From positions 1,797,071 through 1,861,070 of the forward strand of contig CAADRB010000003.1 in NCBI GenBank assembly GCA_900708905.1: 64,000 nucleotides of DNA, read 5' to 3'. Within the stretch, counting starts at the first letter, position 1, and each line of letters opens with the position of its first letter. The notes under the pieces are model-generated. The model had not been told where the DNA came from. It saw only the letters and a list, made by a program, of their open reading frames with translations, and did no database searches. The translations under genes were made by a program, and so were the position numbers. Source of the DNA: Hymenolepis diminuta (Eukaryota > Platyhelminthes > Cestoda > Cyclophyllidea > Hymenolepididae). Below are positions 13,143 to 25,065 of the stretch, in pieces.

Positions 13143-14293
13143 ATTTATAAAAAGTTGCATTCAATCATTCTGAAAACAGGGAAGAATACGCAAACATTGC
13201 AGTGGAAAAGCATTTGGAGTGTGTTAGAGAACTTCAATCAGTGGGTCCCTCAAGTTGTCTCGTATTTAATCGGATGTTAGCGTTCCGGGTGACATCCGGA
13301 TCTATTGCTGTTGAACCAACTCTTTTGATGGACTTAAGGCACCTAGTGATTGGATCCTACAGATTTGTTACTCTCATGTTCGAGGGCGGGTGATCCCTTC
13401 TATAGTGCTGAAAAACTACGTTCATTTTGCCAACATTCATATCCACTTGACATGGTTTTACTTCACTCATTTTGATTGAATTATGTGAATTTTCACGATC
13501 CAGGAACCTCCTCCTTTTCAGTGAGCTATGAGCAAACATTTTCTGTTGAACCCGAGACAATTTTAAAATCAAGCAGAAGGTTTTGTAACTTATATAAATT
13601 CTAGAAGGTAGACTGAATGAACTTAGGCTTAGGTGTTAACCAAAATTTTTTTCGTAGGTTTTGGAAGTCTTACAATAATAATTAATAGGGAATTTTATTG
13701 GTAAACAGGTTATTCTAAAGTATGCCATATTATTAATATTATAAATTTCGAATTGAAATTCCATTAAAAATCAATAAATTTGTTTCTTTTCGAAATCCAA
13801 ACTAATTGGCCTGCCTTGTTAAAGTTCTACTACTAATTAGAGTCACTCTTAAGTTGATTTGTATCAAATAATCTGCTAGACGAAATAAATGGCAAAAATC
13901 TACCCCATTATAATAAATGTATGCTCCAATACAGAAGTCTACACACACCAACAAGGTGCATTTATTTTCTCCCCAAAACACTCCACACTTGCACTGAACT
14001 CAAATAAAGTAGCAAGCGTGGGACTTTTGATGCAGTTGAGAATGACACTTTCACTTGAGTTGTGAGACTTTCTTTTACAGCTAATCAATAGTGGAGCGTC
14101 TTGGGTTCTGTGGTAAGATCATTCTTCATTCAAACCGAATGCATTTTTGTCCCCCTTTCTGAACAACTGAAAGTGGTGCCATCGGCTCCCACCCTCTTAT
14201 TAATCAGGGGTCTACATTTAAGTTAAAACTGTATTGGAGGAGAGTAGACTTCCGATTAAGGAATATAATTAAAAGCGACACGTTTGTAATCGA
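13143..14293. other. Intergenic or intron, with a faint FN3-like trace
   Basis: On the minus strand at about 13233-13400 the frame reads PPSNMRVTNL and then a stop, with EGPTD-like text farther on in another frame. This may be a broken FN3 module but is too weak to call. The rest is AT-rich with no recognisable content. Confidence 0.3.
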
Positions 14294-14564
14294 ACTGGTG
14301 GCTCAATAATTCCAATGCTCCTCTGTCAAGTTAGACATCACGAGGTCGAAACTAATTGGGTGGTCAAATGACTGGTTAATTCTTGTCAAAGGAGAGGTGG
14401 TATAAGGCGAGTGCTTCTTAACAGTGGCGGCGGAATCCTGTTAACACTTTCTTTAACGGCTTTCCACAGTCCAGTGCCATAGTTAATTTCGCCGGCGCAT
14501 GACTAAATAAGATATGGCATTTTGAAAATCAACGAACAGATAGAGAAGGTGTGGAGAGTGTCAA
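14294..14564 (+). repeat. SINE-like repeat, family A, copy 2
   Basis: Second copy of the 272-base repeat at 9236-9507, in the same orientation. The A-box-like and B-box-like stretches are again in the first 70 bases. The high similarity suggests recent spread. Confidence 0.65.
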
Positions 14565-15106
14565 AGGGAGGCTACAAAGTACATGCCTTTGTTATTCCTG
14601 TCTTCTCTCTGATCCCTGACACCTCGGATGGTCTAACTGCAATTATCGAAAGATATGAAGTTCCTTCTCTTACCGTTTTTACTGGTTATTTTGACTGCTT
14701 GCAAGATTTAACCATCGAAATCAAACCAAAAGCATTAAATTTCCTCAATTTTTTATTAAAACGATAATTTTCTCGTGCAACAGCGGTGTTAACTAGCACA
14801 TTTTAAATGTTTTCAGTAAAAATTTGGCTTAAATGAATGCCAAAATGCAGTGAAATGTATGTATCATTCTCAAAGATATTTAAAAAGGTTAACTTAAGGT
14901 CATTAGTTATAAATATTGAGTTAAATATACTATTTTTTGTCTTTGGCATAAATTAAATGAATTGATTAATGACATTTCAAAATAGTGATTCGAATATGTA
15001 AATCACTTTTGAGTAAATTTTGACTTGATTAATTTTGACTAAAATTTAAATATAATTAATTTATTTTTTATTATTTAGTATTTGCTTGCATCATTAATTA
15101 CTAAAC

Positions 15107-18100
15107 ATGTCTTCGCCAATTAAAAGTAATGATCTAAATGGGATCGATCCTATATTTAAAGGTATTTGCGTGCTTTTGACTTTATACAGAATCTCTTTGC
15201 TTAAATTTATAACACAATTTGCTCCCATATTTTTTTCCCAATTTTATAAAAATGAATCTGAAGTCCATGATTCCAATGTTGCTATATTCTCGATAGCCCG
15301 ATCGACTTTGCCGTTATCGTCAGCATCATTTTCGAGCAATCCTGATGTACTTAATAACTCTGAAATAATGTCGTTGAGTGGAAGTGCTTTGAAGTTTTCG
15401 CTCTAATCCTTTTTTTTCTTAATAGGATTACTCAACTTTTAATTTTTCTTTTGAAAACAGGTATATTTTTCGTTCTATTTTTGCCTTCGAATTCAATTTG
15501 GGATCTCAATAGTTATCTTTATCCTAGCTCTGAACAGTCTTCACTACCAGCCCTACCTAACCACTCAGCTGAAGGTGGCGTTTCGACCTCCTTTCCTACT
15601 GAACAACCCGGAATTGTAAAAGAACAACATTCAGATGAATCGCATAAGTAAAATACTAATTATGTTATCTCTCATGTCTACTATTGTGTTAACTTCATAT
15701 AAAACTTTACAGTGACCGTATAGTTCTCCAATTGCCTTAAAACTGAATATGATTTTTTTACCAATTTTCTCTTTACTAGTTCGGAGCAGTCTTTTGGATC
15801 TCCCCTTAAAGCCTCACCAGTAGTGCCTAAGCGTTCAGCCCATGACCAGATTTCGCCTTCTTTGCCTACTAAACAGGCCAGAATTGTAAAAGAGCAATAT
15901 TCAGATGAATTACCCGAGTAAATTTTATTTGTAGTCATGTATCAATCTGTATGTCTTACATCATAATGATGGAGTTTAAAACGTTGCAGGGAGCATATTT
16001 CCCACGAACAGATCCCTTTAAAAATTGATGTAAGCAGGAAACCCAATTCAATATATAAAACTTATATTGTTTTTATTCTTCTCTAGTGAATATTTGTCTT
16101 ACAAATTGTTATAACCTTTGTTAATTTCCAGATCGATGCAAAGCCAGATAGTGGTATGCAAGTCCTGAGGTCATCTGCTAAATGTTGATGATATGAAAGA
16201 TAATTATTTGTCTGTATTAAATTTCAGAGGAAAATAATCGGAATGGACTTGAATGTAGTAAGGTGGTGAAGACTGATGCTGACTCATTCAGTGAATCAAC
16301 TTCAGGTTAGAAAATGCATTAAAACACATGCAGATATTTTTAGACTTGAAGGCTTTTTCTGTATTCTAAAGCTTTACCGCTATTACCTTTGTTAACGCAA
16401 AAATTACACGAAGAATAGCAAAATAGATCAATAAAATTTTGAAAATGGGAAGGTTTTAGGGGAAATATATAATAGAGATACCAGATTTCGGGATTCTGAA
16501 GCGAGTTTGCATTTGTTTGTATCTATAAACCAGGTCTAGTTTATCTCATTGCCGAAGAAGGTGCACGTCTGGAACTGATCAAGGTTCACAGATCGAATGT
16601 TAGCCTCAATCACTTCTTTGAAATTAAAAATCTCCCAATTTCTACAAAATAGTAAAATTAACAATATGATTCAAAATACTAGCCGAAGATAAATTATTGT
16701 CCCGATTTTTACCATCTTTGAAAGTTTAAGATCCGTAATCACCTATTCATCAGGTTTGATGTGCGATTGTTGTTTATAATAAATAAAGCTCAAGGCTCGA
16801 TTTCCTTAATACACTTGCGCATGATACGGCTTATGGTTGAATTTTTACCAATAGTTAATGCTATTTGATACGAATGTTTCATGCCTTTTTTTCTTTAATG
16901 TATTTAAAGAAAGCCAGTCGGTGATGCAAGAAAAACTCAAAATTAGAAGGGGACAAAATATGACTCCGTTATTTTCTCCTTCAAGGAAATTAACCGGTTT
17001 GTTTTATTATTAATTAGGATTAATTTTATCAGTTTGATGTGTTTGGAGTAATCTGGACATATTTCATCCCAATTAGAGTGATTAATGGTTTCAGATACAA
17101 TCTGTCATATTCTATAACGCCTTAACAATAGTGGCTAAATCAGTTTACGCAAAACAAGTCTGAGTCCAGGGTGACCAGAATTTCGCAATGAAAAATCGCT
17201 TAAACTACAATTTCAAAATGAACCTGAATCATGTCTACAGCCTAGTTTATTAAGTAAAGTGTCAATGAAACCTGATATGAGTGGATTGGTGGTGTTCTGG
17301 AGCTGATTTAACTAGGAGCTCACTTTCCGCAGTTTGACCGGCCGCCCATATCACTGGATGTGTATTCATAGCCATTGATCGCATGATCTTGGAATTGACA
17401 GGTGTGCCCATTGACCACGAACGAACATTCCGATCAATTCGAAAGGAGTATATAGTCTCACCTTTGCCTTCTCCCCTTAGATACCTTAGATACTCTATTA
17501 TTTCAATTAGTAGCCGAATATTATATTGGATTCTATTTAACGTTGAAATTGCTAATTGTTATTTTATTTATCTACACATACTGCGTTGTTTTAATAAGCC
17601 TCACAGTAAATTCAAACAAAATTTATTTCAGTTGCTCATTTACAGGAATTCTAAAAAACGAGTTTTCGCCAAAAACAATTAAACAAGTAACAATCAACGA
17701 GGAACCCAGCATAAAAGTTTACGATAACTCCGAAGATTATGCTGTATATTTAAAGTTAAAGGAAATTGGGTAAGTTTTGGCCTGTAAACTTTATTCACTT
17801 TATTTTTCTTATCTTATATGTGCTTTTTTAATTTTAGATCCAGAAGAAAGTCTGCAGGAAACCGGTCCTATTTTATAAAAAGAAGAAAGTTACCTTGCTT
17901 GGGGTATTTAGCAGATGACGTATATCCTCACTGTAAAACAGATTTAAGTGAAGAGGCCTCTCCAGGTTTTCCTTTAACTTGTGAGTCTAAAGTGATTCGA
18001 GGAATAAGAAAACCTCGATTTGTGGCAAGGCACCAAACACCATTCCCAGGTGAATGTGAACCATTCGTCTTTTTAAGAAGAGATTCAAAGAAAAATCAAA

Positions 18101-18556
18101 TAAATAACGGAGAGATTCAAAGCGCCGATCGAGATGACCTGAAGGTCGATAAGGTGGTAAGGTTTGAGTTCGATATACAAGTGATTGAAGTTATTTAAGT
18201 CAATGGCTTCTGAGTAAGTTAAAAAATTCTATGTAGTTTCATCTCTCGGGGTTCCTGCCCAAGATCACTGTGAATTTTTAAGATAGCATTCTTTCTAATG
18301 CAAAGCAAATCGTCTGTTAAGTTTGGTCTGTTTTGTATCTCCACCTTATTTACAGGAGAATGATGTTGAAGCTTCTAAGGACAACCAGTCTGAACTAACG
18401 AATGCCACCGAGGTTGCAAGTGCGAATAGTGCATTATGGCTCGATCATGCTAGAGTGGTGCTAAGACTACTAAAGAAAGATTTGGAGAAGATGAAAATTA
18501 GTGATGCTAAATTACTCCTTTCAGAAAATTTAGCTCTGTATAAACACATTCTGTAA
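15107..18556 (+). CDS. Ten-exon gene, unknown nuclear-type protein
   Basis: Exons: 15107-15161, 15297 (or 15264)-15393, 15528-15647, 15780-15917, 15990-16029, 16132-16153, 16228-16305, 17646-17769, 17838-18156, 18356-18556. All junction phases agree, giving about 397 codons (408 if exon 2 starts at 15264). I do not recognise the family. The first half is rich in Ser, Pro and Glu and probably disordered. Exon 9 has a bipartite basic stretch (SRRKSAGN, then KRRKLP), suggesting nuclear localisation, and then a more ordered part with GIRKPRFVARHQTPFPG. The last exon is likely helical (ARVVLRLLKKDLEKM) and ends in TAA. The start is the first ATG in frame with the later exons. Exon 2 has a weak donor (AA|GTTTTC) and an ambiguous acceptor, so it is the least sure part. 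Intron 7 holds a SINE-like repeat. Confidence 0.65.
15528..15917 (+). repeat. Tandemly duplicated exon pair (exons 3 and 4)
   Basis: Exon 3 (15528-15647) and exon 4 (15780-15917) both begin SEQS and end in nearly the same text: GIVKEQHSDE versus RIVKEQYSDE. Both start one base before a codon boundary and end after two bases, so either can be skipped or repeated without breaking frame. The flanking intron bases are also alike. This is a clear exon duplication within the gene. Confidence 0.75.
17315..17420 (-). repeat. SINE-like repeat, family B
   Basis: Contains the family core CACTGGATGTGTAT (plus-strand reading) preceded by the CGGCCGCCCAT-like segment also found near 36490. It is a diverged, partial copy in intron 7 of the plus-strand gene. 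Confidence 0.5.
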
Positions 18557-19364
18557 ACAAACTTATTGCTTTTCACTTGCTTCTTGTACACATGTGCTTT
18601 ATCCCAAAAAAAGGTCCAAATTTAAATTTTAGCCTGTCTCCTGTGCCTTTATGTATATTTTGGTTTTGATTAATGGATTGTGCCCTTTCTATTATTATAA
18701 TTCAATACAAAGCAAAGATTTCCCATTTATAAATATTGTCAGATTAACCTCCCATAATGTTTTAAATTATGTCTTATCGTCGCTCGATTGAAATTCCGGG
18801 CGGCATCTTTTCAAATAACTCTTGTAGCCGCCATCCACTGTCAAGAAATAGTCAGTTTATAGAATGCTTGTGTTTTTGTGAAGGTCTGTTAGCTAGTGTC
18901 TTCTCATCTCACACTCATTTGCAAAGAGTCTATAACATCGAGCCTCCAACCAGACTATTTCTCTTTTACTCCCACATTTTATTTGTGGTTGTGGTGTTCT
19001 AATTAGGATTCTGTATCAAAACCGCACCCTCTCTCTCACCGAACATCTGCTTCACATTTACATTGAGCCACCTAAGCTAGCTCTTTGTGGAGAAACTTGA
19101 GATTTTCCCTATTTCGGCAATTAGGAATTCAATGAAAGTTTGGCGATTGTTTTACGATCTGCGAGCTGTTATAGCTTAAAATTAGTCCAATTCGAGTGTA
19201 ATTCATATTATTTCACATAAACAGGGATTGATCGTGATTTTAACAATAATAGGAAGAAAATACAAAACAATTTAAGTTCATCAAGGGAAAATATTTAATA
19301 ATTTTGCATTATTGTACCATCTCCTCGACAAATTGTTTCGCCTTTCTTATACAGACTTGCCCTG
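18557..19364. other. 3' flank and intergenic DNA
   Basis: Downstream of the ten-exon gene. A short open frame at 18769-19002 has no splice or domain support. Nothing else recognised. Confidence 0.45.
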
Positions 19365-20530
19365 AGATTAAGCCTACTATTCTGTAATTTTGCGGGCGAG
19401 GTTTCTCAGGAAAAATTTTTCTGCCAGTACTCTGACACGTATTTGTCGTCCACTGTACAGGCCCAACATCGTCTGCCGAATAGTGTTCTGAAGAGCCTTT
19501 AATTTGTTATTATACGTACATCCAGACTGTTTTTTTTTCATACACCATTTCCGTAACACATTTGTCATGTATTAATTTGAATCTCCAAGCTTTTCAGCAT
19601 CCCTATCGAATTATTAATAAGATATAAGTTGTCTGCATATTCTAAATGTACCAGTGACCACTCGCATCCTACAGAACTCAAGAGTTGAACTTTGAAATCT
19701 TCGCAAGTTGCATAGACTTCCTCTAACATAAGATGGAATATTATGCTAAAGAGCATAGGATCCCTTTTGGATTCTTGTTTGACGATTCTTTCAATAGAAA
19801 ATACTTCACCTGTTTCCTCTATGTATTTCTTGTGACATCTAGAAGTTGTCTAAAGCAGTTGACTATGCTTCAGGACAGCTTTAGTTTACATAATCTAATT
19901 AAAATGGCAGGGATGGATGGTGAATTAAAGGCCTCCCTTAGGTCAACAAAGATAAGTACTATTCTGGAGTCCATAACTTGCTGAAGTACCTTTCTCACGG
20001 TGGGGGTCGCTTGTTCCGTGGAAATACCAGTACGAAATCCATAATGGCTATTTTATAATCGCTCACTTATCTATAAGTTAAGCCTTTAATAGGCCATAAA
20101 TACACATTATTTCCCCGTTGTGTTTAGAAGGAAATGTCTCGATAGTTAATCGGGTCAGTTCTCACTCCCTCTTTTCCACCTTTTATTTCCAGCTTCTTTT
20201 AATTACTTCCTATCCGAATGAATTTATTTTCCTTAAAGTTGTGAACATAAATCGGCCTATCGATTTGTATTGTGGTGCTGTCGGATTTTATTTATAATTA
20301 ATACAAATACAGATCATAGCACTTTGTAAATACTGATTGCTTCAGCCTCCACCCCGGCTCGGGATATAGAAATTTCAGTAAGTAGGGATCTAGTGATGGT
20401 CGGCTCCTTTTAATGAATTCAAACCACAAGCCATATGTCAAAATTATAAATGTTAGTTTTGTTCTTTTTAATTCCTCTAGTAACAAGAATGTTCTTTCAG
20501 GCAGTTCTGTAATGTCTAAGGTCACATCAG
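19365..20530 (-). mobile_element. Broken non-LTR (LINE) reverse transcriptase
   Basis: Reading leftward across frame breaks, the pieces follow the order of a LINE reverse transcriptase: DPINYRDISF near 20150 (family NYRPISL), YGFRTGISTEQA near 20020 (family GFRPGRST), FVDLREAFNS near 19940 (family FLDLKKAFD), then LEYADN at 19628-19642 (family YADD, with the second Asp lost) and a thumb-like region to about 19377. There are stops and frameshifts throughout and the catalytic YADD is altered, so it is dead. An endonuclease domain was not found. The part from 20180 to 20530 is likely the segment before the palm domain but is weak. Confidence 0.7.
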
Positions 20531-21074
20531 ATTGTAATGGTCGATAATTAAATAGTTTAGCGTAATGTTCAGCCAGGGAGTTGGGATTAAAAACAAATTT
20601 TTCTATTAGAATTAGACCACTTTCGCAAAGTTGCCATCAGGACCTTTCAGATTCATTAATCGTTAGTAATTCTGGAATTGCTACTCTCTGAGGGCATCTT
20701 AGGCACTTTTTGAAAAACAAAAACTATGGCTAAAATTTCCAATTCCTTGTGACAAACTGTTATAACGTAATGGACTAGAAGTCCCGGTTGTGATCTCACA
20801 GAGCCAACAATCTGGAAAAATCGGCAATATAGCAACACAGTAGTCAATAACCCCCGGCAGAGCACAGGACACGTTATAATAAACACGCGCATATTTACAA
20901 AAATCTATCTTAACCGGTATCGCTTAAACAAATAGGCATAATTATCGAATGTTTTTTATCAGTGGGGAAATAAAGAACGAAATTGCATTTTATTTATTAA
21001 TGAAATATTGGGAGTGAGGGAAAATAATCACCCTTTCTTCTAATACAAACTAAATAAATATAATACTAACCCAG
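20531..21074. other. Spacer between LINE and mariner relics
   Basis: No coding signal. It may contain the 3' end of the mariner element, but no terminal repeat was found here. Confidence 0.4.
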
Positions 21075-22243
21075 ATTTTATCTTAGGTTCCATATCCTCC
21101 TTCGGCTTTTATCACCCACCCAATTCGAGTTCAAAAGTGACTGACCGCAAGCGTTGATCAGGTGGTCTTTGTTGATGTCTTTCATTACTCGGAATATTGC
21201 TTCCATCAGAGAGGAATTGGTGTTATGGGGATGCTCATTGACTTCCTTTTCAACTATGCCCCACTCCACCCCACACCACACATAATAATGCAAACGATTA
21301 AGGAGGCGGGCATAAGTTTGGTTTGACATGATGATGAAAAATCTCGGCCATCCATCCAATCCTAGCCTTTGAGAGCTTTTTTGGGATGTAGCCGAATCTT
21401 GTTGGAAAACATAGGGTCTTCCTGAATTATCAACGCTGTCTGTCGAAGGCTTAACAACGATGGTTCAAAAAATCACGACATAGGCATCCGCGTCTGCATT
21501 GACTTTAAGGCACTGTGGGAAAAACTGAAGAGACATGATATGCCCTTTACTGCTAACAACACCGAAAACCATCATTGTTAATGGAAAATTCGTGCGCAAT
21601 AGGGTCCGCCTGCACATAGCCACCTGCCATTTCTTGGATTTACTTTTTGAGCCTGGTGAAATTTTTTTGGTCTGAGAAAAACCAATGACACTCCCGTTCT
21701 TCTGGATGCTTCAATTTCTTTAAGCCTCGTTTTGCACACATTAAACAATTCTCTTGAGTTGTTTTTGTCCACATAAACCGACCTTGCCTAAGAACGTATG
21801 TATCTGAGGTCTTGATATATAGCATTCCTTATTGCTCCTTCAGACACTTGAAGATCTATGGCGAGATGTTGAGCATTGACTTTCCACGATTTTCGTCCAT
21901 CGTGCCATGCACTCTTCCCACAAACAGGCACTCTGATTGAGTCAACAGAGCGTTGACAATGCTCTTTTCTCTTCTTTGTAGCAACCAATTCATCTCCACT
22001 ATTTTCATTTAGCTTCTTCCTAACTTTGCAAGAGAAAGATTTGGCTACTTTTAGAAGTCGTGCAATATCTAAGTTGCTATGTTTCGGTTTTATAGAAACA
22101 GTTACAGCGTTTCTTTTCATTTTGTCAGCTATAGTAGTATCTGCCATGAAATGTTCTTATATAAAAATACATCAACTATTATCAGGTTAGTTTAGAGTAC
22201 ACAAATGTAAGTGTCCTCAAATACCTTAAGCATCCTGTATTAT
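21075..22243 (-). mobile_element. Broken mariner-family transposon
   Basis: The leftward reading gives a Tc1/mariner transposase in pieces. It has an N-terminal helix-turn-helix half (22147-21788, with ATG at 22145-22147), then DLRYIRSDTYVLRQG and KLKHPEE text, the first catalytic Asp in FFSDQKNF (near 21670), and VNPRNGRWLC. Next come TMMVFGVVSSKGH, the second Asp in VFQQDSATS (near 21400), and YYVWGIVEKEVNEHPHN at the C-terminal third. The third Asp of the triad, expected just before YYVW, is His. Frameshifts and a stop confirm inactivity. A possible 5' terminal repeat starts near 22243 (minus-strand TACAGGATG, next to a TA), but no matching 3' repeat was found. Confidence 0.8.
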
Positions 22244-22876
22244 AACTCTTGTCATATTTTTATTATATTACACATTTCGAATAAAAAAATACGGTTTTTA
22301 TTCACTGATGGCAGTTAAATTAGGAGAACGGAAAAGTTGCTTAATTAGAGTGTTAAGAAGTAAGGTGTCAAGCAAATTCTCCTTCATGTACTTTCATTTG
22401 TTTGTTCTTGTGCGCATCTTTGATTATTACCTATGGCCCACTGCACTGTGTTCAAGTTATCCGAAGGTCGAGTTTCCAGACCTATCCAAAAAATTCCCTA
22501 ATGAGTTCATATCCGCGAAATTGATCGAATTCGGAATTTTGCCATATCATCTAGATATAAGTAGTGTTTATTTATAATTAATCACGTCCATTTGATGCAA
22601 AGTAACATTTAGAATATTATTGTACTTGAAATACAATTTTGTATATTTCTAATATTCAATTTCCGTGTTGTTTATTCGGTAAAAGGTATAAATTATCTAG
22701 TTAAATAATCACTGGTTGAAAATATTTTGCTAATAAATAGAGTAGTTGCAGATATTACTTAGCATGAAAGTTGAAAATTTACTCATTTAGCTTGCAAACA
22801 CATTCATATTACATCTAAGCAGACTCAATGCGCTTAATAATGGTAGTGTGACAGTAAAAAACAATACCAGCTAGAA
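22244..22876. other. Intergenic DNA
   Basis: No convincing feature. A plus-strand open frame at 22308-22577 has no recognised domain or splice signals. Confidence 0.4.
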
Positions 22877-22942
22877 CCAATGGCCGAGTGGAAAGACTAA
22901 CGGCTGGCAACAGCAAACCACAATTGCTGGATCAAAATTGAC
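22877..22942 (+). repeat. tRNA-like SINE head or tRNA pseudogene
   Basis: The start TGGCCGAGTGG is a near-perfect pol III A box, as in Leu/Ser tRNAs. About 45 bases on, GGATCAAAATT is a poor B box. No cloverleaf can be closed, so it is not a working tRNA gene. It is more likely the head of a SINE. Confidence 0.4.
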
Positions 22943-23471
22943 GTGAATTGAGTGAGTAAAAGTACACTGATTAATCGCAATAAAATTCGAGAGAGTGGGA
23001 GAGATGAAGAGGAGCCACAAAGAACGTAGCTGATGAAGAATTAATACTGATTGTGAAAATACAAAGAATGTTCATGTGAGTCACTTATACAGGCCCCTTA
23101 ATTATCTATAGACGCGCTTGAGAGTATGAGGGTGTGGGTTATAATCTGCTCTCCTCTGTAGGACACCGTAAACGACTCTTAGATTCTCTAAAACATTGAC
23201 CTAGTTCCAAGCACGACCCGATAACGCCACAATACAAAACGACCCAAACCACTATATCGTATCGATGGATCGATTCATATTATCTGCCATTTTCAACCGT
23301 AATTTGAATAAATTCGTTCGAATAAAAGGGAATTAAAAGGTTAAAAGCAAAGAATCTTACATATATGAATTATTTTTGAAAAAAAAATATTATTTTCTTA
23401 TATGTAACGGTGTGCTTTTAAATGAAACGAAAAGTTCGAAAACAGTGAAAATTAATAAACTTAAACTTATA

Positions 23472-23750
23472 TGCTATAGACAGCGGATGTCAGTTAGCAC
23501 CTGACGATCAGAAACGATAAGATCTCGACAGCAGTATCCATAGACGGTCCGGTTGTGTTTGTTTGCATTCAGATACCTATATTGATGCCAATAATCACAC
23601 AGAGATACTGACAGTCAATAAGGGCTGACGTCTTATTAAGAAACGTTATGTATAAATAAACTTTGTTTTGTAAATCAATAAATTGGGGAGTTTTCCGGTT
23701 ACCTTTGAACTGATCTTGCGACATGAGTGACTTGGCTTATTTAATCTATG
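23472..23750 (+). repeat. LTR-like repeat, solo copy
   Basis: Starts TGCTATAG and shares its order of blocks with both arms of the inverted repeat at 60491-61140: GATAAGATCTC, a GGTGTCC-like block, TATAAATA, AATAAATTGGGG, then GAACTGATCT, GCGACAT and GTGACTTG. The TATA-like and AATAAA signals in this order are what an LTR would carry. No flanking coding sequence is present, so a solo LTR or a small non-autonomous element is inferred. Confidence 0.55.
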
Positions 23751-24651
23751 CGACTCCGATCAAATTACTAAAATATGAGTCACAGGTGACACCCTACGGA
23801 CCAACAGTTTAAGTATCTTCATAGGGAATTCGGTTGGAATATCACTTCTCAATAAAATCCGACTTATTTGTTGCAGTTAAGGCCCATTCACAACACTACG
23901 ATTAACTTTTGCATAAAAATTTAACCTTCGAAATATTAATAATATATGCTGCTAAAGATTAAAGTATTAAATATCAGGTTATAACTAAGTCTGTTCAAAT
24001 TATTTCGAATAATAGTTGAAAGCAAGCTAACCACTGCTACATTTCTACCAAATGTATTTTTTTGCATTCCGGATAAACTTTAAAATATTAAATTAATAAA
24101 AATGCGAGGAAGAGCCTCGATCCCTTATACATGCAAAGGGATAGTGGCAAGAATAAGTAAATAATTAAGTAAAAACTAGTGAAATTATCACATACATGAT
24201 TATTAAATATCCCGAAACTAAATTTTTTTATTACTTTCAGAAATATCTATTTTTAATGTGGAAAGATTTAATGATTCGGTTGTGAAAAAATCATTATTAA
24301 ACTCTCTCTACCTTTTGATCTAATATAATATTAGTTAATATTTAAAAAATAAAATAAACGTTAAGGTAACCGTTATATTTCCGCATCTATCGAGATATTT
24401 GAAATCCATTATAATTTGTTTAGCTCAACTACTATTTACTGCTCGAGCCAAAGCTCCTCGCGTGGAAGTTCTCACGTCGTGGAAGTGTAGTTCTTCGGTT
24501 CGTGCCTGGAGCTTGTGTTGTCAAATTTTTTCTGGTCCTTGCAAAGTTCACTCTCCCCTTAGATGTCATTCTTGCTGGTCCAATAAATTGAAGAATTAAT
24601 TTACCGAAGCAGTGTGTATGTCATGGCTGCTTTGAAAAGGTAAGCTTTCTT

Positions 24652-24719
24652 GCAAGTTAATGATGATAACCCAGCTCTCCGATTTCTGACGAATGCATGT
24701 ATTATCTGATGTTTTTTGC
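24652..24719 (+). ncRNA. Box C/D snoRNA candidate 1
   Basis: C box ATGATGA at 24660-24666, D' CTGA at 24686-24689, D CTGA at 24706-24709. A short terminal stem can form (GCAA at 24652 with TTGC at 24716). The guide before D' includes ACCCAGCTCTCCGA. It sits wholly in a 103-base intron of the host transcript. Part of the guide (AACCCAGCTC) is complementary to GAGCTGGGTT, which I recall as a conserved large-subunit rRNA segment, but the spacing to D' is not the canonical one. Confidence 0.55.
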
Positions 24720-24814
24720 TAATAAGTCTTAATTTCTTTTAGGTGTTACCAATATTGTTCCTGAGAGGTGGAATATGCAATTTTCTGGTGGTGCACACTG
24801 TGTGGGGTAATTGT

Positions 24815-24880
24815 CTGCATTTAAATGAATACCCAGCTCTCCGAGTTTTAACGACTTATTTTTGTCTTATGCCTATGTTA
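24815..24880 (+). ncRNA. Degenerate C/D snoRNA copy 2
   Basis: The next intron repeats the 14-base guide ACCCAGCTCTCCGA and following bases of candidate 1. Its C box is AAATGAA and no CTGA is kept at the D' or D places. It looks like a decayed duplicate. Confidence 0.4.
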
Positions 24881-24954
24881 ACGATACGTTCTTTTCAGAA
24901 GGGCCAAGGAAAAGTTTGCTTTTGGCTGTGTTCGTGCATACTTATCAGGTGGGT

Positions 24955-25020
24955 AGTTTTCAATGATGATCACTCAGCTCACTCAGAGTTTTGAAGATAA
25001 CAATTTTTCACTGATGATCG
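24955..25020 (+). ncRNA. Box C/D snoRNA candidate 3
   Basis: C box ATGATGA at 24963-24969 and D box CTGA at 25011-25014, with a related but changed guide (ACTCAGCTCACTCAGAG). D' is TTGA at best. The terminal stem is weak. It lies in the third host intron. Confidence 0.45.
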
Positions 25021-25065
25021 GTGTTCTAAACTCCATTGTCTTTTTAAATTTCAGGTACGTCCTTG

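Larger units (their letters stand above)
24600..25065 (+). ncRNA. Probable snoRNA host transcript
   Basis: Short exons alternate with short introns that carry box C/D-like units. The exon ending at 24639 (AAAAG|GTAAGC) is followed by exons 24743-24806 and 24899-24948 and one starting at 25055. The acceptors are CTTTTAG, CTTTTCAG and AAATTTCAG. The joined exons have no long frame: the ATG at 24623 meets a stop after about a dozen codons. This is the layout of non-coding snoRNA host genes of the UHG/GAS5 kind. The 5' and 3' ends of the transcript were not found. The exon sequence from about 24420 to 24600 may belong to it. Confidence 0.5.

Noticed and set aside
12195..13280. Long open frames on both strands across the N run
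   Set aside because: They consist almost wholly of undetermined bases.
23500..23530. CTGACGA...GAAAC resembling a hammerhead ribozyme core
   Set aside because: There is no room for stem II between the two core parts, and the other two copies of the repeat do not keep it.
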